47,725 nucleotides of DNA from an uncultured Bacteroidales bacterium (GTDB lineage Bacteria > Bacteroidota > Bacteroidia > Bacteroidales > P3). The stretch is taken from the NCBI GenBank assembly GCA_900316235.1, contig ONCC01000017.1:1-47725 (forward strand), written 5' to 3'. The notes below the pieces were generated by a model. That model was given only the letters and a program-made list of their open reading frames with translations. It had not been told where the DNA came from and made no database searches. The position numbers and the translations under genes are program-made. This document shows, piece by piece, positions 22,736-32,440 of this stretch; position 1 is the first letter of the stretch, and each line of letters opens with the position of its first letter.

Positions 22736-23956
22736 ATGACAAAATCAGAACAATTCATGGAAATGGAAGCCAAATATGGCGCCCATAACTATCATCCGCT
22801 ACCCGTTGTCCTCGCCAAAGGCGAAGGCGCTTTTGTGTGGGACTGCGAAGGCAAACGCTACTTTGACTTCCTTTCCGCCTATTCCGCTGTCAACCAGGGT
22901 CATTGCCACCCGAAGATTGTCAAGGCTATGTGTGACCAAGCCCACGAGCTGACCCTCTCTAGCCGTGCTTTCTACAATAACTGTTTGGGTGAGTGGGAGA
23001 AATATGTCACCGAATATTTCGGCTATGACAAGGTGTTGCCCATGAACACCGGTGCCGAGGCCGACGAGACAGGTCTGAAGCTGGCCCGCCGCTGGGGTGT
23101 CGTCAAAAAGGGCATCCCCAACGACAAGGTGAAAATCGTCTGCTGCGAGGGTAACTTCCACGGCCGCACCATTACCATCATCACCATGAGCAACGACCCC
23201 GAGAGCTACGCCAACTATGGTCCCATGACCCCCGGCTTCCTGCGCATCCCCTACAACGATGCCGACGCGCTGGAGAAATGCCTCGCTGAACACGGCAAGG
23301 AGGTGGCGGGCTTCCTGCTCGAGCCCATCCAGGGTGAGGCCGGCGTCTATGTGCCGGACGATGGCTACCTGAAGAAATGCTATGATATCTGCAAGAAATA
23401 CAATGTGTTGTTCATGGCCGACGAGGTGCAGAGCGGTATCGCCCGTACGGGTAAGATGCTGGCCTGCGACCACGAGAATGTGCGTCCCGACATCCTTATC
23501 CTCGGCAAGGCCCTCGGCGGCGGCGTGATGCCCGTGAGCGCCGTGTTGGCCGACGATGATATCATGCTGAATATCAAACCTGGTGAGCATGGTTCCACCT
23601 TCGGTGGCAACCCCATTGCCGCCAAGGTTTCCATCGCCGCCCTGCAGGTGATCAAGGACGAGCACCTCATGGAGAATGCCGAGCGTCTCGGCAAGATTTT
23701 CCGCGAGGAGATGGGCAACTTCAAGAGCCCGATGATTGAGAAGGTGCGTGGTAAAGGCTTGCTCAATGCCATCATTATCAAGCCCCACAATGGTAAGGAG
23801 GCATGGGATGTGTGCCTGAAGATGCGCGACCTCGGCGTGCTGGCCAAGCCCACCCATCAGCACATCATCCGCTTCGCTCCCCCGCTGTGCATCACCGAAG
23901 AGCAACTCCGTGAGGCCATGGAGCTTATCAAGCAGGCTATCAAATCTTTCGAATAG
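22736..23956 (+). CDS. rocD: Ornithine aminotransferase (class III, PLP)
   Basis: The 406-aa protein is a class III PLP aminotransferase. [65 protein letters not shown] and the PLP lysine in [10 protein letters not shown] all agree with ornithine aminotransferase. The reaction is ornithine + 2-oxoglutarate to glutamate semialdehyde + glutamate, linking arginine, proline and glutamate metabolism in the cytoplasm. Its end overlaps the convergent M23 peptidase gene by 17 bases. Confidence 0.93.
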   Translation: MTKSEQFMEMEAKYGAHNYHPLPVVLAKGEGAFVWDCEGKRYFDFLSAYSAVNQGHCHPKIVKAMCDQAHELTLSSRAFYNNCLGEWEKYVTEYFGYDKVLPMNTGAEADETGLKLARRWGVVKKGIPNDKVKIVCCEGNFHGRTITIITMSNDPESYANYGPMTPGFLRIPYNDADALEKCLAEHGKEVAGFLLEPIQGEAGVYVPDDGYLKKCYDICKKYNVLFMADEVQSGIARTGKMLACDHENVRPDILILGKALGGGVMPVSAVLADDDIMLNIKPGEHGSTFGGNPIAAKVSIAALQVIKDEHLMENAERLGKIFREEMGNFKSPMIEKVRGKGLLNAIIIKPHNGKEAWDVCLKMRDLGVLAKPTHQHIIRFAPPLCITEEQLREAMELIKQAIKSFE

Positions 23957-25598
23957 TAAAGGTTACATCGGCAACATTGCCGGCGGCGTCAACAACTGCT
24001 ACCCGCAGTTTGTTGACGCCTTTTTTTATTGCCCCATTGGCATCGATAGTCAGCGAGGCGCTTTTGCCGTCGTATTCCGCCAGAATCCATTCCCCGTTGA
24101 GGTAGCAGTTGTAGGTCTCGATACCGCTGAGATTGTCGCTGATTTTTATCCTTAAGATGTTTGTCTTGAGGTTCTTACCCTCCCGGAAGTTGATGGGGCT
24201 GATGCGGGGGTTCTCATTGTCGACGGTGAGGGCAAAATGGCCGAAGTCGCGTACAGAGGCGGTGTACCATTCGCCTTCGCGGGAGGTCTTGTAAGCCGTC
24301 GGGCGTTTTCCGTCAATGCGCACGATGACAGCCTTTTCCGTGGGTGAGGAGGCTTTGATGGAGAGAGTGTACCACAGGTGCGGCGGCAGGTCGCTGGTAC
24401 AGGGCTCCACGGCACACACGGGTGAGCGGTAGAGGCTGCTGGGAGTGCTGGAGATGCGCATGCGGTCGTTGTCGTACAGGGTATAGGCGGGGAAGGAAAT
24501 CTTGAGATGCTCTCCGTTGAATTTCAATGGTTTGGAATAGGTTATGGCGTAGGTGCCTTTCTCTGGGACATCGGGGGCGGCGGGACTGGCTGTGGAGGCG
24601 AGGGTGGTGACCTGGAAGGTGCGCTCGGTGATATTCCCTTTAATGTCGTGCGCACGTATGCGGAGGCTATGGGTGGATCCCGGCGTGAAGCGCAGGATGC
24701 CGTCGCCGTGTCTCACTGGAATCCAGTCGCCTAGGGCACCAGGCAGCGCACGTGTGAGTAGGTAGGCCTGACGAGTGCGCACATAGAGGGGATAGTCGAT
24801 GAGGGCGTTGGAGATTCGGCTGCTATCGAGTGGGAACCTGTTGGTTACGTATTGGAAGAAGAGTATTCCGTCGACAAACAACTCCACCTTGTCGACCCCG
24901 TTTTTCGCTGTCGACCCTTCGGCGGCATCGGTGGCATAGATGCCCAGATAGAAATGTCCGGCGATGGAGATATTGTCCTCTTTCCCAAGGTCAAAAGGCT
25001 GTCCTGCGGTGGGATAGATGCGTATGCCGCGGATGACGGGCTTGAGGTTGTCGGAGTAGGGGAGGCCGAAGCGCAAGGGGTTGATAGTCAGTCCGTCTTT
25101 GCGCAGCTCGAAATGCAGATGTGGGCCCCCGCTGCCGCCGGTGTTGCCGCTATGGGCCACCACCTGACCTTTCTTTACCGGGAGCACCCCCTCGGGAATG
25201 TCGCGGACGATGGCGAAAGATTGTTCCTTGTATTGCTCGTTTCTCACCCATTGGCCAATCTCGCCTGCGAAGTCGTTAAGATGCATGTACACAGAGGTGT
25301 AGCCGTTTGGATGTTTGATGTAGAGCATCTTCCCTCCACCCCAGGGAGAGATGCGGATGCCGCACACATAGCCGTCGGCGGCGGCATGGACCGGCAGGCC
25401 AATGGTGCCGCCAGTCCGCATGTCGAGGCCGGCATGGAAATGACCCGTGCGGAACTCGGCGAAGGTGGCCGAGAGACCGATGTTGCAATCCAGCGGATTG
25501 CGGAAGTATCCTTGCGGAAGTTCCTGGGAATGAACGAGGGAAGAGGTGAGGCTGAGCAGAAGGCCTGCCAGGAGCGATAGGAGGTGTGAAGGGTTCAT
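23940..25598 (-). CDS. Secreted M23 (LytM-type) metallopeptidase
   Basis: From ATG 25598 the product is 552 aa with a signal peptide ([24 protein letters not shown]). The M23 domain lies at residues ~30-170 with the zinc ligands H and D in HFHAGLD and the HLHFEL motif, plus [17 protein letters not shown]. The C-terminal ~350 residues are beta-rich Ig-like segments without a recognised name. M23 enzymes cut peptidoglycan cross-bridges or act as activators. A longer in-frame start at 25667 would remove the signal peptide from the N-terminus and is rejected. Confidence 0.88.
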   Translation of the reverse strand: MNPSHLLSLLAGLLLSLTSSLVHSQELPQGYFRNPLDCNIGLSATFAEFRTGHFHAGLDMRTGGTIGLPVHAAADGYVCGIRISPWGGGKMLYIKHPNGYTSVYMHLNDFAGEIGQWVRNEQYKEQSFAIVRDIPEGVLPVKKGQVVAHSGNTGGSGGPHLHFELRKDGLTINPLRFGLPYSDNLKPVIRGIRIYPTAGQPFDLGKEDNISIAGHFYLGIYATDAAEGSTAKNGVDKVELFVDGILFFQYVTNRFPLDSSRISNALIDYPLYVRTRQAYLLTRALPGALGDWIPVRHGDGILRFTPGSTHSLRIRAHDIKGNITERTFQVTTLASTASPAAPDVPEKGTYAITYSKPLKFNGEHLKISFPAYTLYDNDRMRISSTPSSLYRSPVCAVEPCTSDLPPHLWYTLSIKASSPTEKAVIVRIDGKRPTAYKTSREGEWYTASVRDFGHFALTVDNENPRISPINFREGKNLKTNILRIKISDNLSGIETYNCYLNGEWILAEYDGKSASLTIDANGAIKKGVNKLRVAVVDAAGNVADVTFTIRKI

Positions 25599-25871
25599 GG
25601 CGTGTGTTAAGATTCGGTGACCCCTCTTGGGGTCGGGACGATGATTTGTTTTTAATTCAAAATGCAAATTTACAAATAAAAGAGAGAACTGCTGGAAATA
25701 ATTTTACAATCACGGTTGAAAAGTCACTTTTTGATTCACAAATATCATGGAATCAGTAGTGTAATATTTTTTAACATTTTTTCCACTTTCAGCCCCCGTG
25801 ATTCCCCTCTGAGCCCCCCCCCCTTCGATACTCCCTCTTGGGGTGATGTCCCTACCAACTACCAACCAACC
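25599..25871. other. Intergenic region without a recognisable gene
   Basis: AT-rich DNA upstream of the M23 gene, followed by a C10 run (25814-25823) and pyrimidine-rich sequence. No gene or clear promoter was recognised. The wider 25599-26412 gap also contains repeat copy C, a possible decayed segment (25950-26340) and the porP promoter. Confidence 0.5.
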
Positions 25872-25946
25872 CCCTATCATCTCCTACCATGGTAGGAGTT
25901 GGTTAGGAGTTGGTAGGGTGTTGGTAGGTGGTTGTCAGTTAGTTAG
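25872..25946. repeat. Core-only third copy of the long repeat
   Basis: CTATCATCTCCTACCATGG through GGTGGTTGTCAGTTAGTTAG matches the hairpin core of copies A and B, with a perfect 18-bp palindrome CTCCTACCATGGTAGGAG (25881-25898). The promoter and leader parts of copies A and B are absent here. Confidence 0.8.
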
Positions 25947-25949
25947 CGG

Positions 25950-26340
25950 ATAGCCGTCGAAATGTTAAAAAATGCTGTTTTTTTAAGATTTTGCAGAGAA
26001 GGCCCTGGAAGGCCAGATGCTTTACTTTCAGATAGTTGGTTATGGAGAGAGTGTCCGAGTGAATCATCCGGAGAAGGAATGACCATACTATGCTGATAAC
26101 AAGCCAGTTGGTGAATTGCTTATCCCGGAGGTTATCACCCATGAGGGACGGCTCTACAGGGGGGGGGAATCGGATCGAATGCCTTCGATGGATGCGGCTT
26201 TGTGATGCCACCTCTTTCCATGGTTGTGTGTTGATGAAAGAGGCTAAAAATCGTAAAATAATCGATTCCGGATGGATATATTGGCGCCGGAAAAATCGTT
26301 TGGATGAAAAAATATCTCGCTGATAATATGGCGTTTGTGA
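25950..26340. other. Possible decayed coding segment between repeat C and porP
   Basis: The stretch is less AT-rich than its flanks and includes a G9 run (26159-26167). On the minus strand about 60 codons (roughly 25955-26142) read as a helical, basic segment (GDNLRDKQFTNWLV ... LLRMIHSDTLS). It could be a transposase or regulator relic, but no family is identified and no ribosome-binding or promoter signal supports it. I see no real gene. Confidence 0.3.
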
Positions 26341-26360
26341 TTTTTTTTCTATAAAAAATG

Positions 26361-26389
26361 TTGTATTTCAAAAAAAGTTCGTAATATTG
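26361..26389 (+). promoter_or_regulatory. Likely porP promoter
   Basis: A TTG -33 element (26361-26363), an 18-base spacer and a TAATATTG -7 box (26382-26389) lie 24 bases before the porP ATG. Confidence 0.55.
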
Positions 26390-26412
26390 CGTTTTGATTA
26401 TAGGACTATAAT

Positions 26413-27426
26413 ATGTCAAAAAAACTAATGAAAAGGAGAATAAAATGCGCTGTTTTGGGAGCCATGCTGCTGCTTGGTGCGACGGCCGGAGCCCAGGATA
26501 TCGGATTCTCCCAATTCTATGCCAATCCGCTCTACCTGAACCCTGCTTTCGCCGGTTCGGCCGTAGCGCCTCGTATCTCGCTGACCTACCGTGCGCAATG
26601 GCCTGGTTTGGTGAGTGCTTTCACTACGGTTTCAGCATCCTATGACCAGTATTTCCCCGACCTTCACGGAGGTTTGGGATTTATTGTGATGACCGACCGC
26701 GTAGGTGACCATGGAGCGCTGAGTACCAACATGTTCGGTGTTATGTATGCCTTCCGGTTCCAGGTGAGCCGTGACATCTATGCCAGCGCTGCTTTGCAGG
26801 CTTCGATTGTGAACACCCATCTGAGTTGGGACGAATACCTTCGTTTCCCCGATCAGATTGACCGTGAGATGGGTTTCTCGTACAACACCCAAGCCACTCC
26901 TCCCGACAAGCTGAGCCAGTGGTCGCCCGACTTCAATGCCGGCATCTTGCTGAGTGGCTCGAAATGGTATGCCGGCTTTGCCGCCTCGCATCTCACACAG
27001 CCCAATGTGGCCTTCTATTCGACCGACCCTGTGCCTATGAAATTTACCGTGCATGGCGGCGGACTGATTAATGTGGCTGAGGAGAGCCGCCGTCAGTCGT
27101 CGCTGGGTCTCGGCACCCCCATTATTTCACCCAATATTGTCTACCAGTATCAGGGTGGTTTCCATTATTTTAACTATGGTCTCTACCTCGACTGGATGCC
27201 CTTCCTGGTGGGTGTGTGGTTCCGCCACGGCACCGAGAACACCGACGCTTTCATTTTCCAGGCCGGTATCCAGCAGGACTACTTCAAGGTGGGCTACAGC
27301 TATGATGTCACAATCTCGAAACTGGCCAACAGCACTGCCGGTGCCCACGAGATTACCCTGGGTGTGCTGCTGCCTGTGCCCGAGCACAAGAAGAAGGTCA
27401 AAGCCATCCGCTGCCCCTCCTTCTAA
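26413..27426 (+). CDS. porP: PorP/SprF-family type IX secretion outer-membrane protein
   Basis: The 337-aa protein has a signal peptide (ending TAGAQ). It also has the PorP/SprF opening DIGFSQFYANPLYLNPAFAGS, then regular amphipathic beta-strands (PRISLTYRAQWPGL, FHYFNYGLYLDWMPFLVGVWFR), ending in EITLGVLLPVP. PorP/SprF proteins are beta-barrels that work with the GldK/PorK ring and the PorE peptidoglycan anchor. The gene is followed 62 bases later by gldJ, and an ECF-like promoter stands between them. The genes porK, L, M and N are not in the window, so this may be a paralogue rather than the core porP. Confidence 0.85.
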   Translation: MSKKLMKRRIKCAVLGAMLLLGATAGAQDIGFSQFYANPLYLNPAFAGSAVAPRISLTYRAQWPGLVSAFTTVSASYDQYFPDLHGGLGFIVMTDRVGDHGALSTNMFGVMYAFRFQVSRDIYASAALQASIVNTHLSWDEYLRFPDQIDREMGFSYNTQATPPDKLSQWSPDFNAGILLSGSKWYAGFAASHLTQPNVAFYSTDPVPMKFTVHGGGLINVAEESRRQSSLGLGTPIISPNIVYQYQGGFHYFNYGLYLDWMPFLVGVWFRHGTENTDAFIFQAGIQQDYFKVGYSYDVTISKLANSTAGAHEITLGVLLPVPEHKKKVKAIRCPSF

Positions 27427-27435
27427 CAGGAATGG

Positions 27436-27462
27436 TGAAACTTTTTTGAAAGAAATACGTTA
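27436..27462 (+). promoter_or_regulatory. ECF-sigma-like promoter before gldJ
   Basis: TGAAAC (27436-27441) and CGTTA (27458-27462) are separated by 16 bases, and the spacer begins TTTTTT and ends GAAATA. The same arrangement, with the same spacing and flanking GG, stands before lon at 36254-36280. The GAAAC/CGTTA pair with 16-17 bp spacing is typical of extracytoplasmic-function sigma promoters; the sigma involved is unknown. Confidence 0.6.
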
Positions 27463-27488
27463 TAAAGGAAAATACAAACATTGCTAAT

Positions 27489-29075
27489 ATGAAAATGTTC
27501 AGATTCTCAAGCCTAATGCTGGCAACCGTGTTGGTTCTGGCCTCTTGTGGAAACAAGGCCGGCAAGTCTGAAACCACCGGATGGAACTACAACGACCCCG
27601 CATGGGGTGGCTACGATGTCTCCGACCGTACCAACCAGACCGCTGCTCCTGGACTGGTGTTCATCGAGGGTGGCTCGTTCGTGATGGGCCATGTCACCGA
27701 GGACACCCGTTACACGTGGGACAATGTGGCGCACACCGTCACCGTCTCCTCGTTCTACATGGATGAGACCGAGGTGAGCAACAAGCAGTATGGCGAGTTC
27801 GTCTACTGGATGCGCCGCGCCTATGGCGAGGAGTATCCCGAGAAGGTCAACTTCGTTATGCCCGACACCGCTGCCTGGCGTGACAAACTGGCCTGGCGTG
27901 AGAGCTTCGTCGAGCTCTACTTCCAGAGCCCCAGCTATCAGGACTATCCCGTCGTGGGTGTGACATGGGAGCAGGCTCAGGCTTTCTGCACTTGGCGTAC
28001 CGACCGTGTCAACGAGAAGCTGCTCGTCGACATGGGTATCCTGATGCTTGACCAGGAGAACTTGGGAACCAACGCTTTCCAGACCGATGTCTACCTCGCC
28101 GGCCGTTATGAGGGCGAGACCAAGAGAGGTATCAAGAACCTCGACCCCACCGCTGGCGGCGAAGACCGTCAGGTGCGCAAGGCCGACGGTATCCTCTACC
28201 CCTACTACCGCCTGCCAACAGAGGCTGAGTGGGAGTTTGCCGCCTTGGGTATGATTGGCAACACCTATGACGAGCGCGTCACCGAGCACAAGACCTATCC
28301 TTGGGCCGGTCAGAGCCTGCGTTCGGCCAACAAGAAATACTACGGTCAGTTCCTGGCCAACTTCAAGCGCACCCGTGGCGATGCCATGGGCGTGGCCGGC
28401 AACCTCAACGACGGTTGGGACTACACCTGCCCCGTCAGATGGTACTTCCCCAACGACTATGGTCTGTACAACATGGCCGGCAACGTCAGCGAGTGGTGCA
28501 TGGATGTCTATCGTAAGGTTGTCAACCCCGTGGGTGGCGACGATCTCGACCCCTTCCGTGGCAACATCTACAAGACCCCCGAGCTCGATGAGGACAATGA
28601 GGTGTTCATTGGTGAGGATGGTATGATGAAGTACAAAGAGGTTGACTACCAGATGAACCGCCGCAACTACCGCCAGGCCGACAACACCAACTACCTCGAC
28701 GGCGACCGCACTTCGGGTCTCGGTCAGATGGACAAGTGGATTGAGGACAACAACGCCGATGCTTCCGAGGAGGAAGGTGAGGAAGGTGCTGACAATGAGG
28801 AGTATGAAGAAGAGGAAGAAGGTGGCGAAGAGGGTGAGAACCTCAGCGCCGAGGACAACTGGACCAACAAGATGTACCGCCGCAAGGCTACCGATAAGGA
28901 CCATCCCACCATTTCGCTGGTGAACAACAAGGTCCGCGTTGTCAAGGGCGGTAGCTGGAAAGACCGCGCCTACTATCTGCAGGCTGGCACCCGCCGCTAC
29001 TACGACCAGGATAAGTCCACCTCCTGGATTGGATTCCGTTGCGCTATGGACCGCCTTGGTTCCCGTGTACAATAA
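27489..29075 (+). CDS. gldJ: Gliding/T9SS lipoprotein GldJ (FGE-sulfatase fold)
   Basis: The 528-aa protein has a lipobox (VLASC, Cys about residue 20), then GLVFIEGGSFVMG, FYMDETEVSNKQYGEFVYWM, YPVVGVTWEQAQAFCTWRTDRVNE, RLPTEAEWEFAA, NMAGNVSEWCMDVY and VVKGGSWKDRAYYLQ, the formylglycine-generating-enzyme-like fold used by GldJ and GldK. The early SETTGWNYNDPAWGGY and the RTDRVNE segment favour GldJ. GldJ is a periplasm-facing lipoprotein needed for T9SS stability and function. An acidic low-complexity insert (about residues 427-455, EEE/GEE repeats) precedes the last conserved block and is unusual. An OstA-like gene follows 3 bases later. Confidence 0.85.
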   Translation: MKMFRFSSLMLATVLVLASCGNKAGKSETTGWNYNDPAWGGYDVSDRTNQTAAPGLVFIEGGSFVMGHVTEDTRYTWDNVAHTVTVSSFYMDETEVSNKQYGEFVYWMRRAYGEEYPEKVNFVMPDTAAWRDKLAWRESFVELYFQSPSYQDYPVVGVTWEQAQAFCTWRTDRVNEKLLVDMGILMLDQENLGTNAFQTDVYLAGRYEGETKRGIKNLDPTAGGEDRQVRKADGILYPYYRLPTEAEWEFAALGMIGNTYDERVTEHKTYPWAGQSLRSANKKYYGQFLANFKRTRGDAMGVAGNLNDGWDYTCPVRWYFPNDYGLYNMAGNVSEWCMDVYRKVVNPVGGDDLDPFRGNIYKTPELDEDNEVFIGEDGMMKYKEVDYQMNRRNYRQADNTNYLDGDRTSGLGQMDKWIEDNNADASEEEGEEGADNEEYEEEEEGGEEGENLSAEDNWTNKMYRRKATDKDHPTISLVNNKVRVVKGGSWKDRAYYLQAGTRRYYDQDKSTSWIGFRCAMDRLGSRVQ

Positions 29076-29078
29076 GTT

Positions 29079-30590
29079 GTGAATAAAATAGTATTATTCG
29101 TGCTGATTCTTCTGAGCGTCGCAGGTAACTGCGACGCTCAGAAGTTGATAGAGTATTCCTCTGGCATGGGTTCCCGTGACCCGCAGAATGCCGATATCTG
29201 GATTCTCTACCGCGGCGTGAAGGCCCGGCATGAGGGGATGACCCTGCAGTCGGACTCGGCACATTATAATACCAAAGAAAACAGTTTCACGGCTTTCGGC
29301 AATATCACCATCCGACTGTCGGACACCACGTTCATCTATGGCGACCGTCTTCTTTATGACGGCGACACGAGGATTGTCGACATCTGGGACGACACCGTGG
29401 TGCTTATCGACGGCGCTACGGAATTGCTGGCGAACCACATCACCTACGAGCGCAACCGCGCCACAGCCTACTACACCCAGTGGGGTTATGGATTCAGTGG
29501 CGAGCGCACCCTCGAAAGCCGGCAGGGCGAATACAATTCCGACAGGGATGAATTCTTTATCTATAACGAGGTGGTGCTGTCGGACTCCTCGACGCAACTC
29601 TTTACCGACACCCTGATTTACAACACCAAGACCGAGGTGGCCCATTTCGAGAGCCCCACCTATATCTATACCGACTCCTCGGTGATCTACAGCGAATTGG
29701 GGGATTATAACACCGCTACCCATTTCGCCATCTCGTTCAAGAAATCGCATGTCGACAACAAGGGACGCCTGATTGAGAGCGACACGCTCTATTACGACGA
29801 CCAGGAGCGCTACGGCAGGGCTTACGGCAACGTCATCATTTATGATTCGGCGAACGACATCACCTGCACAGGGCTTTATGGCGAGACCAGCCAGAAACGA
29901 AACTTCTCTTTCGTGACCGGCAAAGCCTTGGTGCTTTTTGTCGACGAGGAAAGCGACTCGCTGTACCTGCATGCCGACACCGTTTATGTCACTACCGACA
30001 GCAGTAACCATTTGCAGACAGTCCGTGCCAACTACAAGGTGAAGGTCTACCGGCGTGATGCGCAGGCGATGTGCGACTCGGCCTTTTACAGCGCTGCCGA
30101 TTCACTCCTTTCACTTTACATGAACCCGGTGCTTTGGTACGAGCATTACCAGTGTGTGGCCGACACCATCGAGCTGCAGCACGACACCAGCGGGGTGCGG
30201 CAGGCATGGTTGAGGAGTTCGTGCTTCGCCGTCCAGCAGGTGGATGCTGAGAAATTCAACCAGCTTAAAGGACGTCAGGGGGTGGTCTATTTCGCCAAGG
30301 GAGAACCGCTCTATGCCGATGTGATGGGGAATGCACAGATGGTGTACTATATCACCGAGGGTGACAGTGTGGAAAACACCGCTTTGGTGGGGGTTAATGT
30401 GGGCATGGGTACCGACATCCGAATCTATTTCGACACCACCCGGGCGCCCTCCCGTGTGGTCACGTATGACAATCCCGACCTGATGACCTATCCCGTGTCG
30501 ATGGTTCCGGAGGAATGGCGACGGATGAAAGACTTCCGCTGGGAGGCCCGTCGTCGTCCACGCAAGCCAGAAGATGTTTTCGTGTGGTGA
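29079..30590 (+). CDS. OstA-like (LptA/LptD-fold) secreted protein
   Basis: The 503-aa protein has a signal peptide (ending NCDAQ). It contains successive OstA/LptA-type beta-jellyroll repeats: SDSAHYNTKENSFTAFGNITIR, DRLLYDGDT..., ADTVYVTT, and similar units spaced about 30 residues apart. Proteins of this type bind or ferry lipopolysaccharide across the periplasm. The GTG at 29079 is chosen because it starts the signal peptide and lies 3 bases after the gldJ stop, indicating translational coupling. The function in LPS transport is inferred from fold. Confidence 0.8.
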   Translation: MNKIVLFVLILLSVAGNCDAQKLIEYSSGMGSRDPQNADIWILYRGVKARHEGMTLQSDSAHYNTKENSFTAFGNITIRLSDTTFIYGDRLLYDGDTRIVDIWDDTVVLIDGATELLANHITYERNRATAYYTQWGYGFSGERTLESRQGEYNSDRDEFFIYNEVVLSDSSTQLFTDTLIYNTKTEVAHFESPTYIYTDSSVIYSELGDYNTATHFAISFKKSHVDNKGRLIESDTLYYDDQERYGRAYGNVIIYDSANDITCTGLYGETSQKRNFSFVTGKALVLFVDEESDSLYLHADTVYVTTDSSNHLQTVRANYKVKVYRRDAQAMCDSAFYSAADSLLSLYMNPVLWYEHYQCVADTIELQHDTSGVRQAWLRSSCFAVQQVDAEKFNQLKGRQGVVYFAKGEPLYADVMGNAQMVYYITEGDSVENTALVGVNVGMGTDIRIYFDTTRAPSRVVTYDNPDLMTYPVSMVPEEWRRMKDFRWEARRRPRKPEDVFVW

Positions 30591-30600
30591 CAAAGCAAGG

Positions 30601-30643
30601 GTGACATTTTGTCAGTTGGACTGCCAATGGCAGTCTTTTTGCT
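30601..30643 (+). promoter_or_regulatory. Sigma-54-like promoter with upstream inverted repeat, grpE
   Basis: GTGACA-TTT-TGTCAG (30601-30615) is an inverted repeat. Twelve bases later TGGCAG (30628) and TTGCT (ending 30643) have the exact -24/-12 spacing of sigma-54 promoters (GG and GC 12 bases apart). A closely similar arrangement stands before dnaK at 47400-47453. The segment GACTGCC/GGCAGTC (30619-30635) could also form a short hairpin followed by T5, so weak termination is an alternative reading. Confidence 0.55.
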
Positions 30644-30675
30644 ATATTTATAAATAGATGATAAATAAAAAGATT

Positions 30676-31218
30676 ATGAGCAATAAAGAGAAACATAGCG
30701 ATAAAAAAGAACAGCTGAAAGAGGAAGAGATTGAAAAAGAGGAAATCCAGGAGGAAGATGTTCCTCAGGAGAAGGCCGAACCCACCGAAGCCGACAAGGT
30801 GCAGGAATTGGGTGAGAAGTTGGCAGAACTCAACGACAAATACCTCCGCCTCTATTCAGAGTATGAGAACTACCGTAAACGTACCAATCAGGAAAAGGCT
30901 GACCTCCTTATCAATGGCAGCCGCGAGATGATGAAGGCCATTCTGCCCGTTATCGATGACTTTGAGCGTGCGTTGGCAGCTACCGAGGACGAGGGTGTCC
31001 AGTTGATATACAACAAGATGCTCAAGATTCTTGAGCAGAAAGGATTAAAAGCCATGGAGGTTAAGGGCGAGAAATTCGACGAGAACCTCCACGAGGCTAT
31101 CACCCGTATCCCTGCCGCCGAGGAGAGCCAGAAGGGTTTGGTGGTGGATGTGGTAGAGAAAGGCTATTATTTGAACGACAAGGTGCTGCGCTACGCCAAA
31201 GTAGTGGTGGCATTTTAG
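30676..31218 (+). CDS. grpE: Nucleotide exchange factor GrpE
   Basis: The 180-aa protein has an acidic, coiled-coil N-terminus (KEEEIEKEEIQEED). The GrpE core follows: LRLYSEYENYRKRTNQEKADL, MMKAILPVIDDFERAL, GLKAMEVKGEKFDENLHEAI and VVDVVEKGYYLNDKVLRYAKVVVA. GrpE releases ADP from DnaK. ATG 30676 (MSNKEK) is preferred; 30658 is possible. dnaJ follows 37 bases later after a short tandem repeat, as an operon. Confidence 0.95.
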   Translation: MSNKEKHSDKKEQLKEEEIEKEEIQEEDVPQEKAEPTEADKVQELGEKLAELNDKYLRLYSEYENYRKRTNQEKADLLINGSREMMKAILPVIDDFERALAATEDEGVQLIYNKMLKILEQKGLKAMEVKGEKFDENLHEAITRIPAAEESQKGLVVDVVEKGYYLNDKVLRYAKVVVAF

Positions 31219-31246
31219 TTAAGAATTAAAAGTTAAGAGTTAAGAG
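31219..31246. repeat. TTAAGAATTAAAAGTTAAG-type tandem repeat
   Basis: Imperfect 7-8 base units of TTAAGAGT/TTAAAAGT fill the gap between grpE and dnaJ. The same low-complexity family flanks dnaJ on the other side (32441-32474) and follows rpsP (11647-11673). Confidence 0.7.
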
Positions 31247-31255
31247 TTTTGTGTT

Positions 31256-32407
31256 ATGGCAAAGAGAGATTATTATGAAGTATTGGGTGTTAGCAAGAAT
31301 GCCACGCCCGAGGAATTGAAGAAGGCTTACCGCAAGTTGGCTCTGCAGTACCATCCCGACCGTAACCCCGGTGACAAAGAGGCTGAGGAGAAGTTCAAGG
31401 AGGCTGCCGAGGCTTATGACGTGCTGAGCAATCCCGATAAGAAGGCCCGCTACGACCAGTTCGGTATGGCCGGCATGGAAGGCGCCTATGGTCAGGGCGG
31501 CATGGATATGAACGATATCTTCTCGCAGTTTGGTAGCATCTTTGGCGACCTGTTTGGCGGTGGCGGATTCCGCACCGGCTTCTCGGGCTTCGGCGGTGGT
31601 GGCGCTGCACGTCGTGTGCTGCGGGGATCCAACCTTCGTATCAAGGTCAAACTTACCCTTGAGGAAATCGACCGTGGTTGCGAGAAGAAAATCAAGGTCA
31701 GCAAATATGTCCCTTGTAAGACCTGTAACGGCAGCGGCGCCAAGGACGGCAAGACGGAGGTGTGCCCCCATTGCCATGGTACCGGTGTCGTTACCGAGAC
31801 CAAGCGTACCATCTTGGGCATAATGCAGACCCAGAGCGCTTGTCCGCAGTGTGGCGGCGAAGGTCGCGTGGTCAAGGACAAATGCCCCGACTGCCATGGA
31901 GACGGCATCGTGAAGAGCGATGAGATTATCACCATCAACATTCCCGCGGGAGTGCAGGACGGCATGCAACTGGCCATGCAGGGTCAAGGCAACGCTGCCC
32001 CCCGTGGTGGCATTGCGGGCGATCTCATTGTCCTCATCGAGGAGCTGGAACATGATACCTTCGAACGCCAGGATGCCAACCTCTACTACAACGCCTTCAT
32101 CTCTTTTGCCGATGCCGCCATGGGTGCTTCTGTCGAGATCCCCACGCTCAACGGCAAGGTGAAAATCAAGATAGACCCTGGCACGCCTTCAGGACGTGTG
32201 GTGCGTCTGCGTGGCAAGGGACTCCCTGTTGTCAACGGCTACGGCCGTGGCGACCTGCTGGTCTGCCTCAATGTGTGGGTCCCCAAAAATCTCACCCGTG
32301 ATGAGAAGAAGATTCTCGAGGACCTGCAGAAGCATGAGAACTTCCAGCCCAATCCCACAAAACAGGAACGCGGTTTCTTCGACAAGATGAAGGAGATGTT
32401 CAATTAA
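31256..32407 (+). CDS. dnaJ: Chaperone DnaJ
   Basis: The 383-aa protein is a class A J-protein. It has a J domain (residues 1-70) with the HPD motif in YHPDRNPG, a Gly/Phe-rich linker ([16 protein letters not shown]), four CxxCxGxG zinc motifs ([32 protein letters not shown]) and the C-terminal substrate-binding domains. It stimulates DnaK ATPase activity. The gene is co-transcribed with grpE; dnaK lies 15 kb away at the end of the window. Confidence 0.97.
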   Translation: MAKRDYYEVLGVSKNATPEELKKAYRKLALQYHPDRNPGDKEAEEKFKEAAEAYDVLSNPDKKARYDQFGMAGMEGAYGQGGMDMNDIFSQFGSIFGDLFGGGGFRTGFSGFGGGGAARRVLRGSNLRIKVKLTLEEIDRGCEKKIKVSKYVPCKTCNGSGAKDGKTEVCPHCHGTGVVTETKRTILGIMQTQSACPQCGGEGRVVKDKCPDCHGDGIVKSDEIITINIPAGVQDGMQLAMQGQGNAAPRGGIAGDLIVLIEELEHDTFERQDANLYYNAFISFADAAMGASVEIPTLNGKVKIKIDPGTPSGRVVRLRGKGLPVVNGYGRGDLLVCLNVWVPKNLTRDEKKILEDLQKHENFQPNPTKQERGFFDKMKEMFN

Positions 32408-32440
32408 ATTGAAAATCGAACAAGCCTAGGAATTAAACCA

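Noticed and set aside
25939..26211. 90-codon minus-strand frame before porP, possibly a transposase relic
   Set aside because: No conserved catalytic residues, promoter or family match by eye; kept only as a possible decayed segment.
30619..30640. GACTGCC-AAT-GGCAGTC followed by T5 as the terminator of the OstA-like gene
   Set aside because: The stem is only 7 bp with a 3-base loop, and it overlaps the sigma-54-like element shared with dnaK. The promoter reading explains both loci better, though weak termination cannot be excluded.
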